Shown: positions 7,042 through 13,355 of the stretch, piece after piece | Layout of the letters: the number at the start of each line of letters is the position of its first letter | Numbering within the stretch: position 1 is the stretch's first letter | Assembly: GCA_046733315.1 (NCBI GenBank) | Contig: JBKPOV010000173.1 | Span: 1 to 16,823, forward strand | Direction of reading: 5' to 3' | From: VRUE01 sp046733315 | GTDB lineage: Bacteria > Actinomycetota > Thermoleophilia > Solirubrobacterales > 70-9 | DNA length: 16,823 bases | Program-made: the position numbers and the translations under genes | Notes under the pieces: generated by a model | Told to the model about the DNA's origin: nothing | The model's database searches: none | Seen by the model: the letters and a program-made list of their open reading frames with translations, nothing else

Positions 7042-7084
7042 GTGCAACACCTTGTCCCCCCAGCAGGTGGACAAGGCGTTGCAG
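7042..7084. repeat. Hairpin repeat, copy 2
   Basis: Arms TGCAACACCTTGTCC and GGACAAGGCGTTGCA pair at 14 of 15 positions around the loop CCCCAGCAGGT. Compared with copy 1, position 10/34 has changed from G-C to C-G and position 9/35 from U-G to C-G, so pairing is kept while sequence differs. It directly abuts the AbiEi/DUF559-like remnant. No U-tract follows, so terminator function is possible but not shown. Confidence 0.75.
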
Positions 7085-7086
7085 TC

Positions 7087-7149
7087 CGCGATGAGGCGAC
7101 CCTCGCGATACGAGAGCTCGCCGAGCGTCAGCACGGCGTGGTCGCTTAA
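7087..7149 (+). pseudogene. Probable N-terminal remnant of an AbiEi/DUF559-type gene
   Basis: The frame reads RDEATLAIRELAERQHGVVA then TAA. 'I-x-x-L-A-x-R-Q-H-G-V-V' is the opening helix and wing of the AbiEi-type antitoxin domain found at the N-terminus of many actinobacterial DUF559 proteins. The continuation expected (R-x-Q-L-x-x-x-G) is gone, and 21 bases later folE2's stop begins. There is no start codon in frame close by. It is read as a fossil, not a gene. The match rests on about 13 residues remembered from the family, so it is moderate. Confidence 0.45.
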
Positions 7150-7170
7150 AACTTTGCAGTGACGGCGAAG

Positions 7171-8178
7171 CTAGGCCGCCGGGGCCTCTAGCCACTCGCG
7201 CATTGTGGTGTGGCGGGCTTGGTGCTCGCCGGAGGCGAGCTCTTTGCGCAGGTCGCTGAGGGTGCCGTAGCGCTCGGCGACGACGTTGTGGCGGTGGATC
7301 GTCTCGAGGTTCTCCTGGCGGGCCATGACGAAGGCCTCGGCCGGCAGGTCGGGATAGCCCTCGACCACAGCGCGGATCATCTCCCGCACACAGTCCTCGA
7401 CGAAGCGGGGCTGCGAGTGAGCTTTGGCGACCACGGCCAGCTCGTCGGGGCGCTTCATCAGCTCGTAGATCTCCGAGCTCATCGAGCCCTCGACGATGCG
7501 CAGCAACTCCGGCGCGTCGATCCAGGCCTCACCGCCCTCGGGACAGCCGATGTAGAGGGTGCCGATGCCGCGCTGGTTGTGGGTGGCAACGGGAACCGCC
7601 TCGATCGCCCGCTCAATCTGCTCCTCGTCGAAGCCGCTGGCGGCGAGCCGTTCGCGTCCCAGCTCGGCGACCATCTCCTGGGCGCAGGGGCAGGCGGTCA
7701 TCCCCTGAGCCTGCACACCCGTCAGCGTGCGGGTGCCGCGCTCGGAGGCGACGGCGGTGCCGAAGAGGCCGTAGATCTCCTGGGTCGAGTGTCCGGTGGC
7801 CGGGGTCTGCACGGTCTCCGGGTAGCGGGCCTCGACCGAGACCTCGGCACGGCGGCCGTCCTGGCGCTCGCGCACCCGCTGGGCGATATGTGCGGAGAGG
7901 ATCTCGGCCCGGAAGGCCTCGCCGAGCACGACCTCGTCGATCGCCTCGCTGACGTCCTCCTCGAAGCGCGACATGTGGACGCCCGCCTGGCGCGGCTCGA
8001 GGTCGACGAAGCACTCGAAGTTGGCGTGGTAGAGATTCTCGGCGCCGTCGGCCTTGACCCGGATCACCTTCTCGACCCCGGTGACGCCGACGCGCGAGAG
8101 GCTTACCTGGGTGGTGGGCACCGACGCCTGCACGTCGGGCGCGGAGCGGGCGGGTGTGGTCGTCGTCTGGCTGGCCAC
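7171..8178 (-). CDS. folE2: GTP cyclohydrolase FolE2 (type IB)
   Basis: Converts GTP to 7,8-dihydroneopterin triphosphate, the first step of tetrahydrofolate synthesis; the IB type works with metals other than zinc. The 335-residue protein has the family's key segments: GVQAQGMTACPCAQEM with C163/C165 (the conserved catalytic Cys), ATHNQRGIGTLYIG (H200), and RQENLETIHRHN near the C-terminus. The start is GTG at 8178; no ribosome site precedes it, but TACGCT lies nine bases upstream on the minus strand, so the mRNA may be leaderless. The odd palindrome GCTTATTAAGC (8180-8190) sits immediately before the start. It is divergent from the sigma factor gene and converges on the decayed region. Confidence 0.93.
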   Translation of the reverse strand: MASQTTTTPARSAPDVQASVPTTQVSLSRVGVTGVEKVIRVKADGAENLYHANFECFVDLEPRQAGVHMSRFEEDVSEAIDEVVLGEAFRAEILSAHIAQRVRERQDGRRAEVSVEARYPETVQTPATGHSTQEIYGLFGTAVASERGTRTLTGVQAQGMTACPCAQEMVAELGRERLAASGFDEEQIERAIEAVPVATHNQRGIGTLYIGCPEGGEAWIDAPELLRIVEGSMSSEIYELMKRPDELAVVAKAHSQPRFVEDCVREMIRAVVEGYPDLPAEAFVMARQENLETIHRHNVVAERYGTLSDLRKELASGEHQARHTTMREWLEAPAA

Positions 8179-8248
8179 GGCTTATTAAGCGTAAGCGACC
8201 CGGCCCGCGACCGGCGCCCGCCGGGCAGACCGAACCGATTCTTCTGCC

Positions 8249-8254
8249 TATACT
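8249..8254 (+). promoter_or_regulatory. Candidate -10 box of the sigma factor gene
   Basis: TATACT, one mismatch from the consensus, with a TG three bases upstream of the box (TGCCTATACT). No good -35 is present at 16-18 bp. The leader to the coding start would be about 65-75 bases. It lies in the 153-bp region shared with divergent folE2. Confidence 0.4.
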
Positions 8255-8331
8255 TCGCAACGGCCGGAGCGTCGGGGTCGGCCTCCCCGGCCAGGGGAGA
8301 GGGTTGCAGCGGAGGCGATGAGATCGAACCG

Positions 8332-9462
8332 TTGGAGACGGTCCCGCGAGGACTGGATCAGGATTCGGGAGAACAGCCGTTTGCGGAGCCAGAAGAGCTG
8401 CGCGGGCTGATTGCGCTGGGGAGAGAGCGCGGCTACCTCACCTTCGAGCAGATCGCGACAACGCTCGAGGAGGTCGAGGTCACCAAGGAGCAGATCTCCG
8501 GTCTGCACGCGCACTTGGTCGAGCAGGGTGTCGAAGTGCTCGCCGAGGAAGGCGTCGATGCTTATAAGGAGGCGCGGGCGGAGGAGGCCAACAGCGCCTC
8601 CTCGAAAAAAGACGCGGAGCTGGACCTAACGATCGAGCCCAGCCTCGACGCGCTGCGCCTCTATCTGCGCTCGATCGGCCAAGTGGACCTACTTACCGCG
8701 GCGCAGGAGGTGGAACTGGCGAAGCGGATTGAGCGCGGCGACATGATCGCCAAGCGCCAGATGGTCGAGGCCAACCTGCGCCTGGTCGTCTCGATCGCCA
8801 AGGGCTACCTGGGACGGGGGCTTGGTTTCCTGGACCTGATCCAGGAGGGCTCGTTGGGGCTGATCCGCGCGGTCGAGAAGTTCGATTACCGGCGCGGCTA
8901 CAAGTTCTCGACTTACGCGACTTGGTGGATCCGCCAAGCGGTGACGCGGGCGATCGCCGACAAGGCGCGGACGATCCGCATCCCCGTCCACATGGTGGAG
9001 AAGCTGAACCGGGTCGCGCATGTGGAGCGGGCGCTGGTGCAGTCGCTCGGACGCGAGCCGGAGCCGTATGAGATCGCCGCCGAGCTGCGCTGGCCGCTAG
9101 ACGAAGTGCGCGACATCCTGCGCGTCTCCCAGCTGCCGGTCTCACTGGAGAAGCCGGTTGGCGACGAGGATGAATCGCAGCTGGGTGATTTCGTCGCCGA
9201 CGATGAGGTCGCCGAGCCCTTCGAGGAGGCGAGCGAGCACCTGCAGCGCGAGGGGGTGCGGCGGGCGCTCGACGCGCTGCCGGAGCGCGAGCGCCAGGTG
9301 ATCGAGCTGCGCTACGGACTCTCCGGTCTGGAACCGCTGACGCTCGAGGAGGTGGGGCGCACCTTTGGCGTCACGCGAGAGCGGATCCGCCAGATCGAGA
9401 CCAACACGCTGAAGAAGCTGCGGGCCTTGCCGGAGGCCCAAATGCTGCGCGAGGCATCCTGA
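8332..9462 (+). CDS. rpoD: RpoD-family (sigma-70) RNA polymerase sigma factor
   Basis: Directs RNA polymerase to promoters. From TTG 8332 the protein is 376 aa: region 1.1-like helices (ELRGLIALGRERGYLTFEQI, about 22-65), an acidic/Ser linker, region 1.2 (DALRLYLRSIGQVDLLTAAQ, about 105), region 2 with the RpoD box (LRLVVSIAKGYLGRGLGFLDLIQEG and YKFSTYATWWIRQAVTRA), region 3 (RIPVHMVEKLN onward), and region 4 with the -35-binding helix (LTLEEVGRTFGVTRERIRQI). All DNA-binding segments of a primary sigma factor are present and there is only a short non-conserved insert. TTG 8332 is the first in-frame standard start after unrelated upstream frame, but GGAGG (8311-8315) lies 16 bases away, so the start is uncertain. 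Primary versus principal-like alternative sigma cannot be decided here. Confidence 0.9.
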   Translation: METVPRGLDQDSGEQPFAEPEELRGLIALGRERGYLTFEQIATTLEEVEVTKEQISGLHAHLVEQGVEVLAEEGVDAYKEARAEEANSASSKKDAELDLTIEPSLDALRLYLRSIGQVDLLTAAQEVELAKRIERGDMIAKRQMVEANLRLVVSIAKGYLGRGLGFLDLIQEGSLGLIRAVEKFDYRRGYKFSTYATWWIRQAVTRAIADKARTIRIPVHMVEKLNRVAHVERALVQSLGREPEPYEIAAELRWPLDEVRDILRVSQLPVSLEKPVGDEDESQLGDFVADDEVAEPFEEASEHLQREGVRRALDALPERERQVIELRYGLSGLEPLTLEEVGRTFGVTRERIRQIETNTLKKLRALPEAQMLREAS

Positions 9463-9481
9463 CGCGCCGAGTGCGTCAGGA
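9457..9481. terminator. Bidirectional hairpin holding both stop codons
   Basis: TCCTGACGC (9457-9465), loop GCCGAGT, GCGTCAGGA (9473-9481): a perfect 9-bp stem. The TGA of the rightward sigma gene (9460-9462) and the TGA of the leftward Ddn-like gene (9478-9476) lie at mirror positions in the two arms. No U-tract is present on either side. Confidence 0.55.
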
Positions 9482-9940
9482 CTCGCGGGGTTCGAGCACG
9501 ATGACCGAGGCCTTGCGGTCGAGCTTCTCCTGGTAGTCGTCGAAGCCGGCGTACTGCTCGTTGTGCTTGCGCCAGAGCTCGGCTCGCTCATCGCCCTCGG
9601 CGACCCGGGCGCGGACCGGGTAGCGCTTGCGCCCGACCTCGACCTCGGCCTCGGGATTCGCCTTCAAATTGAGCGACCAGGCCGGCACCTTGGCGTTGCC
9701 GGCGTTGGTGTTGATCACGACGACGTTCTCGCCGTCGGCCAGGTAGACGACGGGTGCGGTCCGCGGTTGGCCGGACTTGCGGCCCGTCGTGGTGAGGAGG
9801 AGGACGGGCGCCCGGCCGACCTTGCCGCCGATCCGGCCGCCGCTGGCCCGGTAGAGCGGCACGTTCAGCTTGCCGGTCCAGCGCAGCCCGGTGGCACCGA
9901 GCGAGTTGGAGATCCGCGCGAGGGTGTGGTCGCTTGGCAC
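9476..9940 (-). CDS. Ddn-like F420-dependent nitroreductase/oxidoreductase family protein
   Basis: The family uses reduced deazaflavin F420 (or related flavins) in a split beta-barrel fold; the substrate is usually unknown. The 154-residue reading (from GTG 9940) shows the family core: GGRIGGKVGRAPVLLLTTTG, GRKSGQPRTAPVVYLADGENVVVINTNAG, then AWSLNLKANPEAEVEVG and a closing FDDYQEKLDRKASVIVLEPR. The 'TTTGRKSGQPRTAPV' stretch is the phosphate-binding part for the F420 tail. A GTG at 9973 would add 11 residues but overlap the divergent gene; the GTG at 9940 has a -10-like TACCTT seven bases upstream, suggesting a leaderless mRNA. It converges on the sigma gene with 13 bases between the stop codons. 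Confidence 0.88.
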   Translation of the reverse strand: MPSDHTLARISNSLGATGLRWTGKLNVPLYRASGGRIGGKVGRAPVLLLTTTGRKSGQPRTAPVVYLADGENVVVINTNAGNAKVPAWSLNLKANPEAEVEVGRKRYPVRARVAEGDERAELWRKHNEQYAGFDDYQEKLDRKASVIVLEPRES

Positions 9941-9946
9941 GGGGCG

Positions 9947-9953
9947 TAAGGTA
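9947..9953. promoter_or_regulatory. Overlapping head-to-head -10 boxes
   Basis: TAAGGT (9947-9952, plus) is eight bases before the ATG at 9961; TACCTT (9953-9948, minus) is seven bases before the GTG at 9940. Both fit the TANNNT leaderless pattern. The whole intergenic gap is 20 bp, so the two promoters share the same base pairs. Confidence 0.4.
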
Positions 9954-9960
9954 CACGGCG

Positions 9961-10341
9961 ATGGCCGGGCCACACCCCTTCCGCGTCGCCGCTGAAGCGA
10001 AGGACCTCGACCTGCTGGTCGACACGCTGCGCGAGGACGTCGAGCTGCACAGCCCGATCCTCTTCCGCGGCTTCGAGGGCCGCGAGATGGTCGCCCAGGT
10101 CCTTACCCACGTCGCCGCCACCCTCGAGGACCTCACTTATATAGACGAGCTGCACGAAGGCAACTCCGTTGCCCTGCGCTTCAAGGCCAACGTCGGCGAT
10201 CGCGAGCTGGAGGGAATCGACTTCCTCGAGCTCGACGAAGACGGCCGCATCGCCGAGCTCACCGTCTTCATGCGCCCGCTGTCCGCCCTCACTGCTTTCA
10301 ACGAGCAGATGAAGGAGCGGCTCGGCGTCGCACCCGGCTAG
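9961..10341 (+). CDS. NTF2/SnoaL-like family protein
   Basis: A small 126-residue protein of the NTF2-like cone fold. The pattern is typical: an N-terminal helix (FRVAAEAKDLDLLVDTLRED), 'VELHSPILFRGFEGREMVAQVLTHVAAT' with the P-ILF-x-G motif, then alternating beta strands (LTYIDELHEG, VALRFKANVGDRELEGIDF, ELDEDGRIAELTVFMRPLSAL). Members are SnoaL-type cyclases, isomerases or binding proteins; no catalytic residues are diagnostic here, so the function is unknown. I start at ATG 9961 instead of TTG 9934, which would overlap the divergent gene more deeply. It is head-to-head with the Ddn-like gene, and a tRNA-Tyr follows 32 bases after its stop. Confidence 0.78.
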   Translation: MAGPHPFRVAAEAKDLDLLVDTLREDVELHSPILFRGFEGREMVAQVLTHVAATLEDLTYIDELHEGNSVALRFKANVGDRELEGIDFLELDEDGRIAELTVFMRPLSALTAFNEQMKERLGVAPG

Positions 10342-10355
10342 TCCTGGCTTCCATC

Positions 10356-10361
10356 TAGAAT
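10356..10361 (+). promoter_or_regulatory. Candidate -10 box of tRNA-Tyr
   Basis: TAGAAT, 12 bases before the tRNA 5' end, in the gap after the NTF2-like gene. No clear -35 is seen. Position and sequence parallel the TACAAT ahead of tRNA-Thr. Confidence 0.4.
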
Positions 10362-10373
10362 CGCCTTACAGCT

Positions 10374-10455
10374 GGGGGAGTGTCCGAGTGGTTAAAGGAG
10401 ATGCGCTGTAAACGCATTGGCTCTGCCTACGCAGGTTCGAATCCTGCCTCCCCCA
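10374..10455 (+). tRNA. tRNA-Tyr (anticodon GTA)
   Basis: Acceptor stem GGGGGAG (10374-10380) pairs perfectly with CTCCCCC (10448-10454), with discriminator A at 10455. The anticodon arm is ATGCG-CTGTAAA-CGCAT with GTA at 34-36, the T arm is GCAGG-TTCGAAT-CCTGC, and a long variable arm marks a type II tRNA as expected for bacterial tRNA-Tyr. Length is 82 nt; CCA is not encoded. Confidence 0.97.
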
Positions 10456-10456
10456 C

Positions 10457-10897
10457 TTAGAACGCCGCTACTGCCAGCTGACAGAGATCGAGACGCCCCA
10501 CGGGAAGCCGACGCTCACCGACCATGGAAGCCGCGCCGAGTGTCTTGGCTGCCCACTCGAGCGCCGGCCGCAGCTTGTCGGCGATGTGACGCAAGCGCTC
10601 GGGAGCTTTATCGGTCCATCCCCCTTTCTTCCAAGGCCACGGGCTGGTTGGTGCGTAAAAGCGCGCGACCGCGTATGAGGCCAGACCCGCCCAAGCGTCG
10701 ACTGCTGCCAGCTCCGAATGCCCATCGTCCTGGGGGCCTGCCTCAAGCGCTGCCTCGACCTCGTTCTGAATGCGCACAAGGATCTCATCGAGCTGCTCCT
10801 CGCCGAATGCGTCTTCGTCTCGCTCCGCGACTTCTACGGTCAGGCGGTCGAGCTCTTGAGCGATTTCCACTCGAAGCCGGTCTTTCGGTCCATCCAT
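10457..10897 (-). CDS. Hypothetical protein ending beside tRNA-Tyr
   Basis: 146 aa, family not recognised. The ATG at 10897 is preceded by AAGGAG with seven bases spacing, the best ribosome site in this half of the window, so the gene is probably real; an upstream in-frame reading would run into the SDR gene. The N-terminal half is acidic and helical (MDGPKDRLRVEIAQELDRLTV, DEDAFGEEQLDEILVRIQNE), probably a coiled region. The second half is different: AAVDAWAGLASYAVARFYAP, then a Trp-rich PWPWKKGGW and LRPALEWAAKTLGA. No signal peptide or membrane segment is obvious. Its TAA is separated from the tRNA-Tyr 3' end by a single base, and it starts 61 bases from the divergent SDR gene. Confidence 0.7.
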   Translation of the reverse strand: MDGPKDRLRVEIAQELDRLTVEVAERDEDAFGEEQLDEILVRIQNEVEAALEAGPQDDGHSELAAVDAWAGLASYAVARFYAPTSPWPWKKGGWTDKAPERLRHIADKLRPALEWAAKTLGAASMVGERRLPVGRLDLCQLAVAAF

Positions 10898-10942
10898 CTC
10901 GGTTCTCCTTATTAACTTGGAAAAATCAGATCGATGCGGCGG

Positions 10943-10948
10943 TAGCCT
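10943..10948 (+). promoter_or_regulatory. Possible -10 box of the SDR gene
   Basis: TAGCCT ten bases before the ATG at 10959 fits the TANNNT pattern seen ahead of other genes here and would give a near-leaderless mRNA. There is no ribosome site before this ATG. Weak evidence. Confidence 0.25.
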
Positions 10949-10958
10949 ACGTTCGCTG

Positions 10959-11696
10959 ATGGCGAATGGCAATTCGGACCGATCGAGGCTGCACGATCGT
11001 GTGATCGCGATCGCTGGGGTTGCCGGCGGGCTTGGGCCCGTGGTAGCCGAGCGGCTCGCGCGGGCCGGGGCCACGGTTGCCGGGACCGATATGGCTCAGG
11101 AGCGCATCGACGAGGTTGGTGCCGGGCTCGATTTGCCCACAGAGCGCTGGGATGGCCGCGCGGTCGACCTGCTCGACGAGGAGGCGGCGCGGGCCTGGTG
11201 CGCGGCGCTGGTAGAGCGCTTCGGCAGGGTCGATGCCCTGCTGCACCTGGTCGGTGGCTGGCGTGGGGGGGAGCCCCTACACGAAGCCTCGCTCGAGGAC
11301 TGGGACGTGCTTCATGACTCGCTCGTCCGCACCGTGCAGCACACGACACGCGCTTTTCACGACGCCCTGCTCGCCGGTGAGCGCGGGCGCTTCGTCCTCG
11401 TCTCCTCCAAGCAGGCGCAGGCGCCGACCAACACGAACGCGGCCTACGCCTCGGCGAAGGCCGCCGCCGAGGCTTGGACCCTTGCCCTCGCCGACGGCTT
11501 CGAAGGAACCACGGCGACTGCCAACATCATCGTCGTCGACGCGATTCTCACCCCCCGCATGCGCGAGGAGAGCCCGGATGAGGAGTTCCCGACCTTCACC
11601 CCCGCCGAGGACCTTGCCGAGGCGATCGCCTTCATCTGCTCGGACCCGTCAAAAAAGATGAACGGGCAGCGTTTCCCGCTTACGATGAGGGGGTGA
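10959..11696 (+). CDS. Short-chain dehydrogenase/reductase (SDR family)
   Basis: A 245-residue classical-type SDR with a Rossmann fold. The dinucleotide loop is GVAGGLG (about 19-25, a variant of TGxxxGxG), followed by an acidic GTD at the end of strand 2, which usually favours NAD(H). DALLHLVGG is the NNAG-equivalent, altered. The catalytic set is present: Ser in FVLVSSKQ, and Tyr/Lys in YASAK. The C-terminus ends GQRFPLTMRG, consistent with the family. I chose ATG 10959 because upstream in-frame codons fall in the divergent promoter region. The stop overlaps the MerR start (GTGA, four bases), so the two genes are translationally coupled and the MerR may control SDR expression. Substrate unknown. 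Confidence 0.87.
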   Translation: MANGNSDRSRLHDRVIAIAGVAGGLGPVVAERLARAGATVAGTDMAQERIDEVGAGLDLPTERWDGRAVDLLDEEAARAWCAALVERFGRVDALLHLVGGWRGGEPLHEASLEDWDVLHDSLVRTVQHTTRAFHDALLAGERGRFVLVSSKQAQAPTNTNAAYASAKAAAEAWTLALADGFEGTTATANIIVVDAILTPRMREESPDEEFPTFTPAEDLAEAIAFICSDPSKKMNGQRFPLTMRG

Positions 11697-12469
11697 GCAA
11701 ACCCTCCGAGGGTGAGATGACGATCGGCGAGCTCGCCGAGCGGACCGGGATGACGGTGCGCAACATCCGTGCCCACCAGACGCGTGGGCTGCTGCCGCCG
11801 CCGGTCGTGCACGGCCGCACCGGCTACTACAACGAGGACCACGTCGCCCGGGTCGAACTGACCCGCGAGCTGCAGGCGGAGGGGCTCAATCTGGAGGCGA
11901 TCAGGCGCATGCAGGAAAGCGTCAACGGGGCCGCGACAGAGATCCACGACCTCACGCGTTCGTTGCGCGCTCCCTTCGAAGAGGAGGCGCCGGAGATCGT
12001 CGAGCTGGCCGAGCTGGCCGAGCTGTGGAAAAAAGAGGTCGAAGAAGGGCGCGGCTTCGAGATGCTGGAACGGGGCGAAAAGCTCGGCGTCATCCGCTCG
12101 TTGCCCGACGGCAAGGTCGAGGTGATCAGCCCGCGAATGATGGGCGCCGCCGCGGCCTTGGCCGAGGTCGGCATGGGCCCGGATGCCGTGCTCGCCACCG
12201 CCGAGAAGCTGCGCCGCAAGGCAAATGAGATCGCGCAGCTCTTCGTCGATCTCTTCATCGAGCAGGTCTGGCAGCCCTTCGACGAGGCCGGCCGCGCTGA
12301 GGGCGATTGGCCGAAAGTGCGCGAGGCCCTCGACCGCACCCGCCCGCTCGGCGCCGACGTCCTGATGGGCGTCTACCAGATCGCGATGGCCGAGGCGACC
12401 GACAAGGCGATGGGCCGCACCATCCGCGACGTCGCCCGCAGCGAGACCGCGCGGGCCGGGCGCAAGTAA
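11693..12469 (+). CDS. MerR-family transcriptional regulator
   Basis: 258 aa. The MerR winged helix occupies about residues 9-75: MTIGELAERTGMTVRNIRAHQTRGLLPPP, GRTGYYNEDHVARVELTRELQ, then AEGLNLEAIRRMQ. The recognition motif is V-R-N-I-R-A-H where most members have R-Y-Y; this change is common in actinobacterial homologues and alters the wing-proximal contact. The C-terminal part is long, mostly helical (ELAELAELWKKEVEEG with a ninefold-base tandem repeat GAGCTGGCC, then AAAALAEVGMGPDAVLATAEKLRRKA) and has no metal-binding Cys. It starts with GTG overlapping the SDR stop; a second possible start is ATG 11717. It is followed by an ATPase pseudogene. Confidence 0.9.
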   Translation: MSKPSEGEMTIGELAERTGMTVRNIRAHQTRGLLPPPVVHGRTGYYNEDHVARVELTRELQAEGLNLEAIRRMQESVNGAATEIHDLTRSLRAPFEEEAPEIVELAELAELWKKEVEEGRGFEMLERGEKLGVIRSLPDGKVEVISPRMMGAAAALAEVGMGPDAVLATAEKLRRKANEIAQLFVDLFIEQVWQPFDEAGRAEGDWPKVREALDRTRPLGADVLMGVYQIAMAEATDKAMGRTIRDVARSETARAGRK

Positions 12470-12470
12470 C

Positions 12471-13342
12471 CGCAGTGACGAGCTGGCGGCTCTCGGCGAG
12501 CGGCTGGACTCGAAGAAAGCCGAGTGCTTCTCCGAGCTGCTGAAGGACGGCAAGACGATGATCCCTCGACGAGTTCCAGTTCATCGCCCGCCAGGAGCCG
12601 GAGATCGGCTCGCTGCTCAACCGCTTTGCCGCCGAGCACGAGGATGACGGCAACCTCTTCCTCTGTCTTTCCGGCTCCGATGTCAGCTTCTTCGAGCGCT
12701 CGGTTGTCGGTTACGGCGCGACGACCTACGGGCGCCGAACTGGCTCGCTGCGCCTCCGGCCATTTCCCTGGCAGGAGATCGGCGCTTTTACCGGGGGGTG
12801 GAGCGTCGAGGACAGGATCAGGGCCTGGGCGGCCTCCGGCAAGAAGGTCAACTACGCGATCGCCGACCCCTTCCTGCGCTTCTGGTTCCGCTTCGTCACA
12901 CCCCGCGAAAGCCGTCTGCAGACGCGCGAGGACGCCGACCGCTACCTGGCCGAGTCGGTGCTCCCACAGCTCGACAAGTTCGTCTCCGAGGACGCTTTCG
13001 AGCGAGCTCAATGCGGCAGCCGAGGTGGGCCGCTGGTGGGGCTCGATCCGGCGGCGCGAGGAGGGGAAGCAGCGCAGCCGCATCCACGAGGCCGATGTCG
13101 TCGCGGTCGACGCGGACGGGGCCGTGCTGGCACTCGGCTCCTGCAAGTGGCCTGACACTGGGACCAAAGGCCACGTCCACGACGCCGGCGAGCTCGACAA
13201 GCTGGAGACGATCCGCAAGGAGCTCGACAGCCCGGGCGCTCAGCTCTACTTCTTCGATCGAACGGGCTTCTCGCCTCGGCTTGAAGAGCTGCAGGCCGAA
13301 CGCGACGATGTGCACCTGGTCCTCGCTCAGCAGCTCGGCTGA
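12471..13342 (+). pseudogene. Broken AAA ATPase with DUF234-type C-terminus
   Basis: Three fragments in three frames together spell a prokaryotic DUF234-type ATPase. Fragment A (12471 to about 12562): SDELAALGERLDSKKAECF, like the N-terminus before the P-loop. Fragment B (12565 to about 13003) starts at Walker B, LDEFQFIARQEPEIGSLL, continues LFLCLSGSDVSFFERSVVG and LRLRPFPWQEIGAF, then jumps to VNYAIADPFLRFWFRFVTP. Fragment C (about 13004-13342): LNAAAEVGRWWGSIRRRE, EADVVAVDADGAVLALGSCKW, ending in a TGA at 13340. There are frameshifts near 12563 and 13003, the Walker A region is deleted, and the linker between the ATPase and DUF234 parts is also shortened. Intact relatives are much longer (roughly 450 aa or more). 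It cannot hydrolyse ATP and is best read as dead. Confidence 0.85.
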
Positions 13343-13355
13343 GCCGCCGCGCAGT

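Larger units (their letters stand above)
6803..7170. other. Decayed region between pgsA and folE2
   Basis: About 370 bases between two convergent genes. No frame across it looks like a complete protein. From left to right it holds a possible relic of a cinA-like start (6803-6870), unremarkable sequence, two 43-bp hairpin repeats (6970-7012 and 7042-7084), and a short stretch resembling the N-terminus of AbiEi/DUF559 proteins ending in a stop (7087-7149). The mix suggests loss of a gene that once followed pgsA. Confidence 0.55.

Noticed and set aside
6925..7149. 74-codon plus-strand frame with a repeated peptide (VQRVNHPAGGQRVA / VQHLVPPAGGQGVA)
   Set aside because: The peptide repeat merely reflects the two hairpins, whose 72-bp offset happens to be a multiple of three; the pairing-preserving changes point to structure, not protein.
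7210..8331. Extension of the sigma factor frame by 374 codons to 7210
   Set aside because: This part is antisense to folE2 and lacks any sigma homology; the sigma protein begins after the divergent promoter region.
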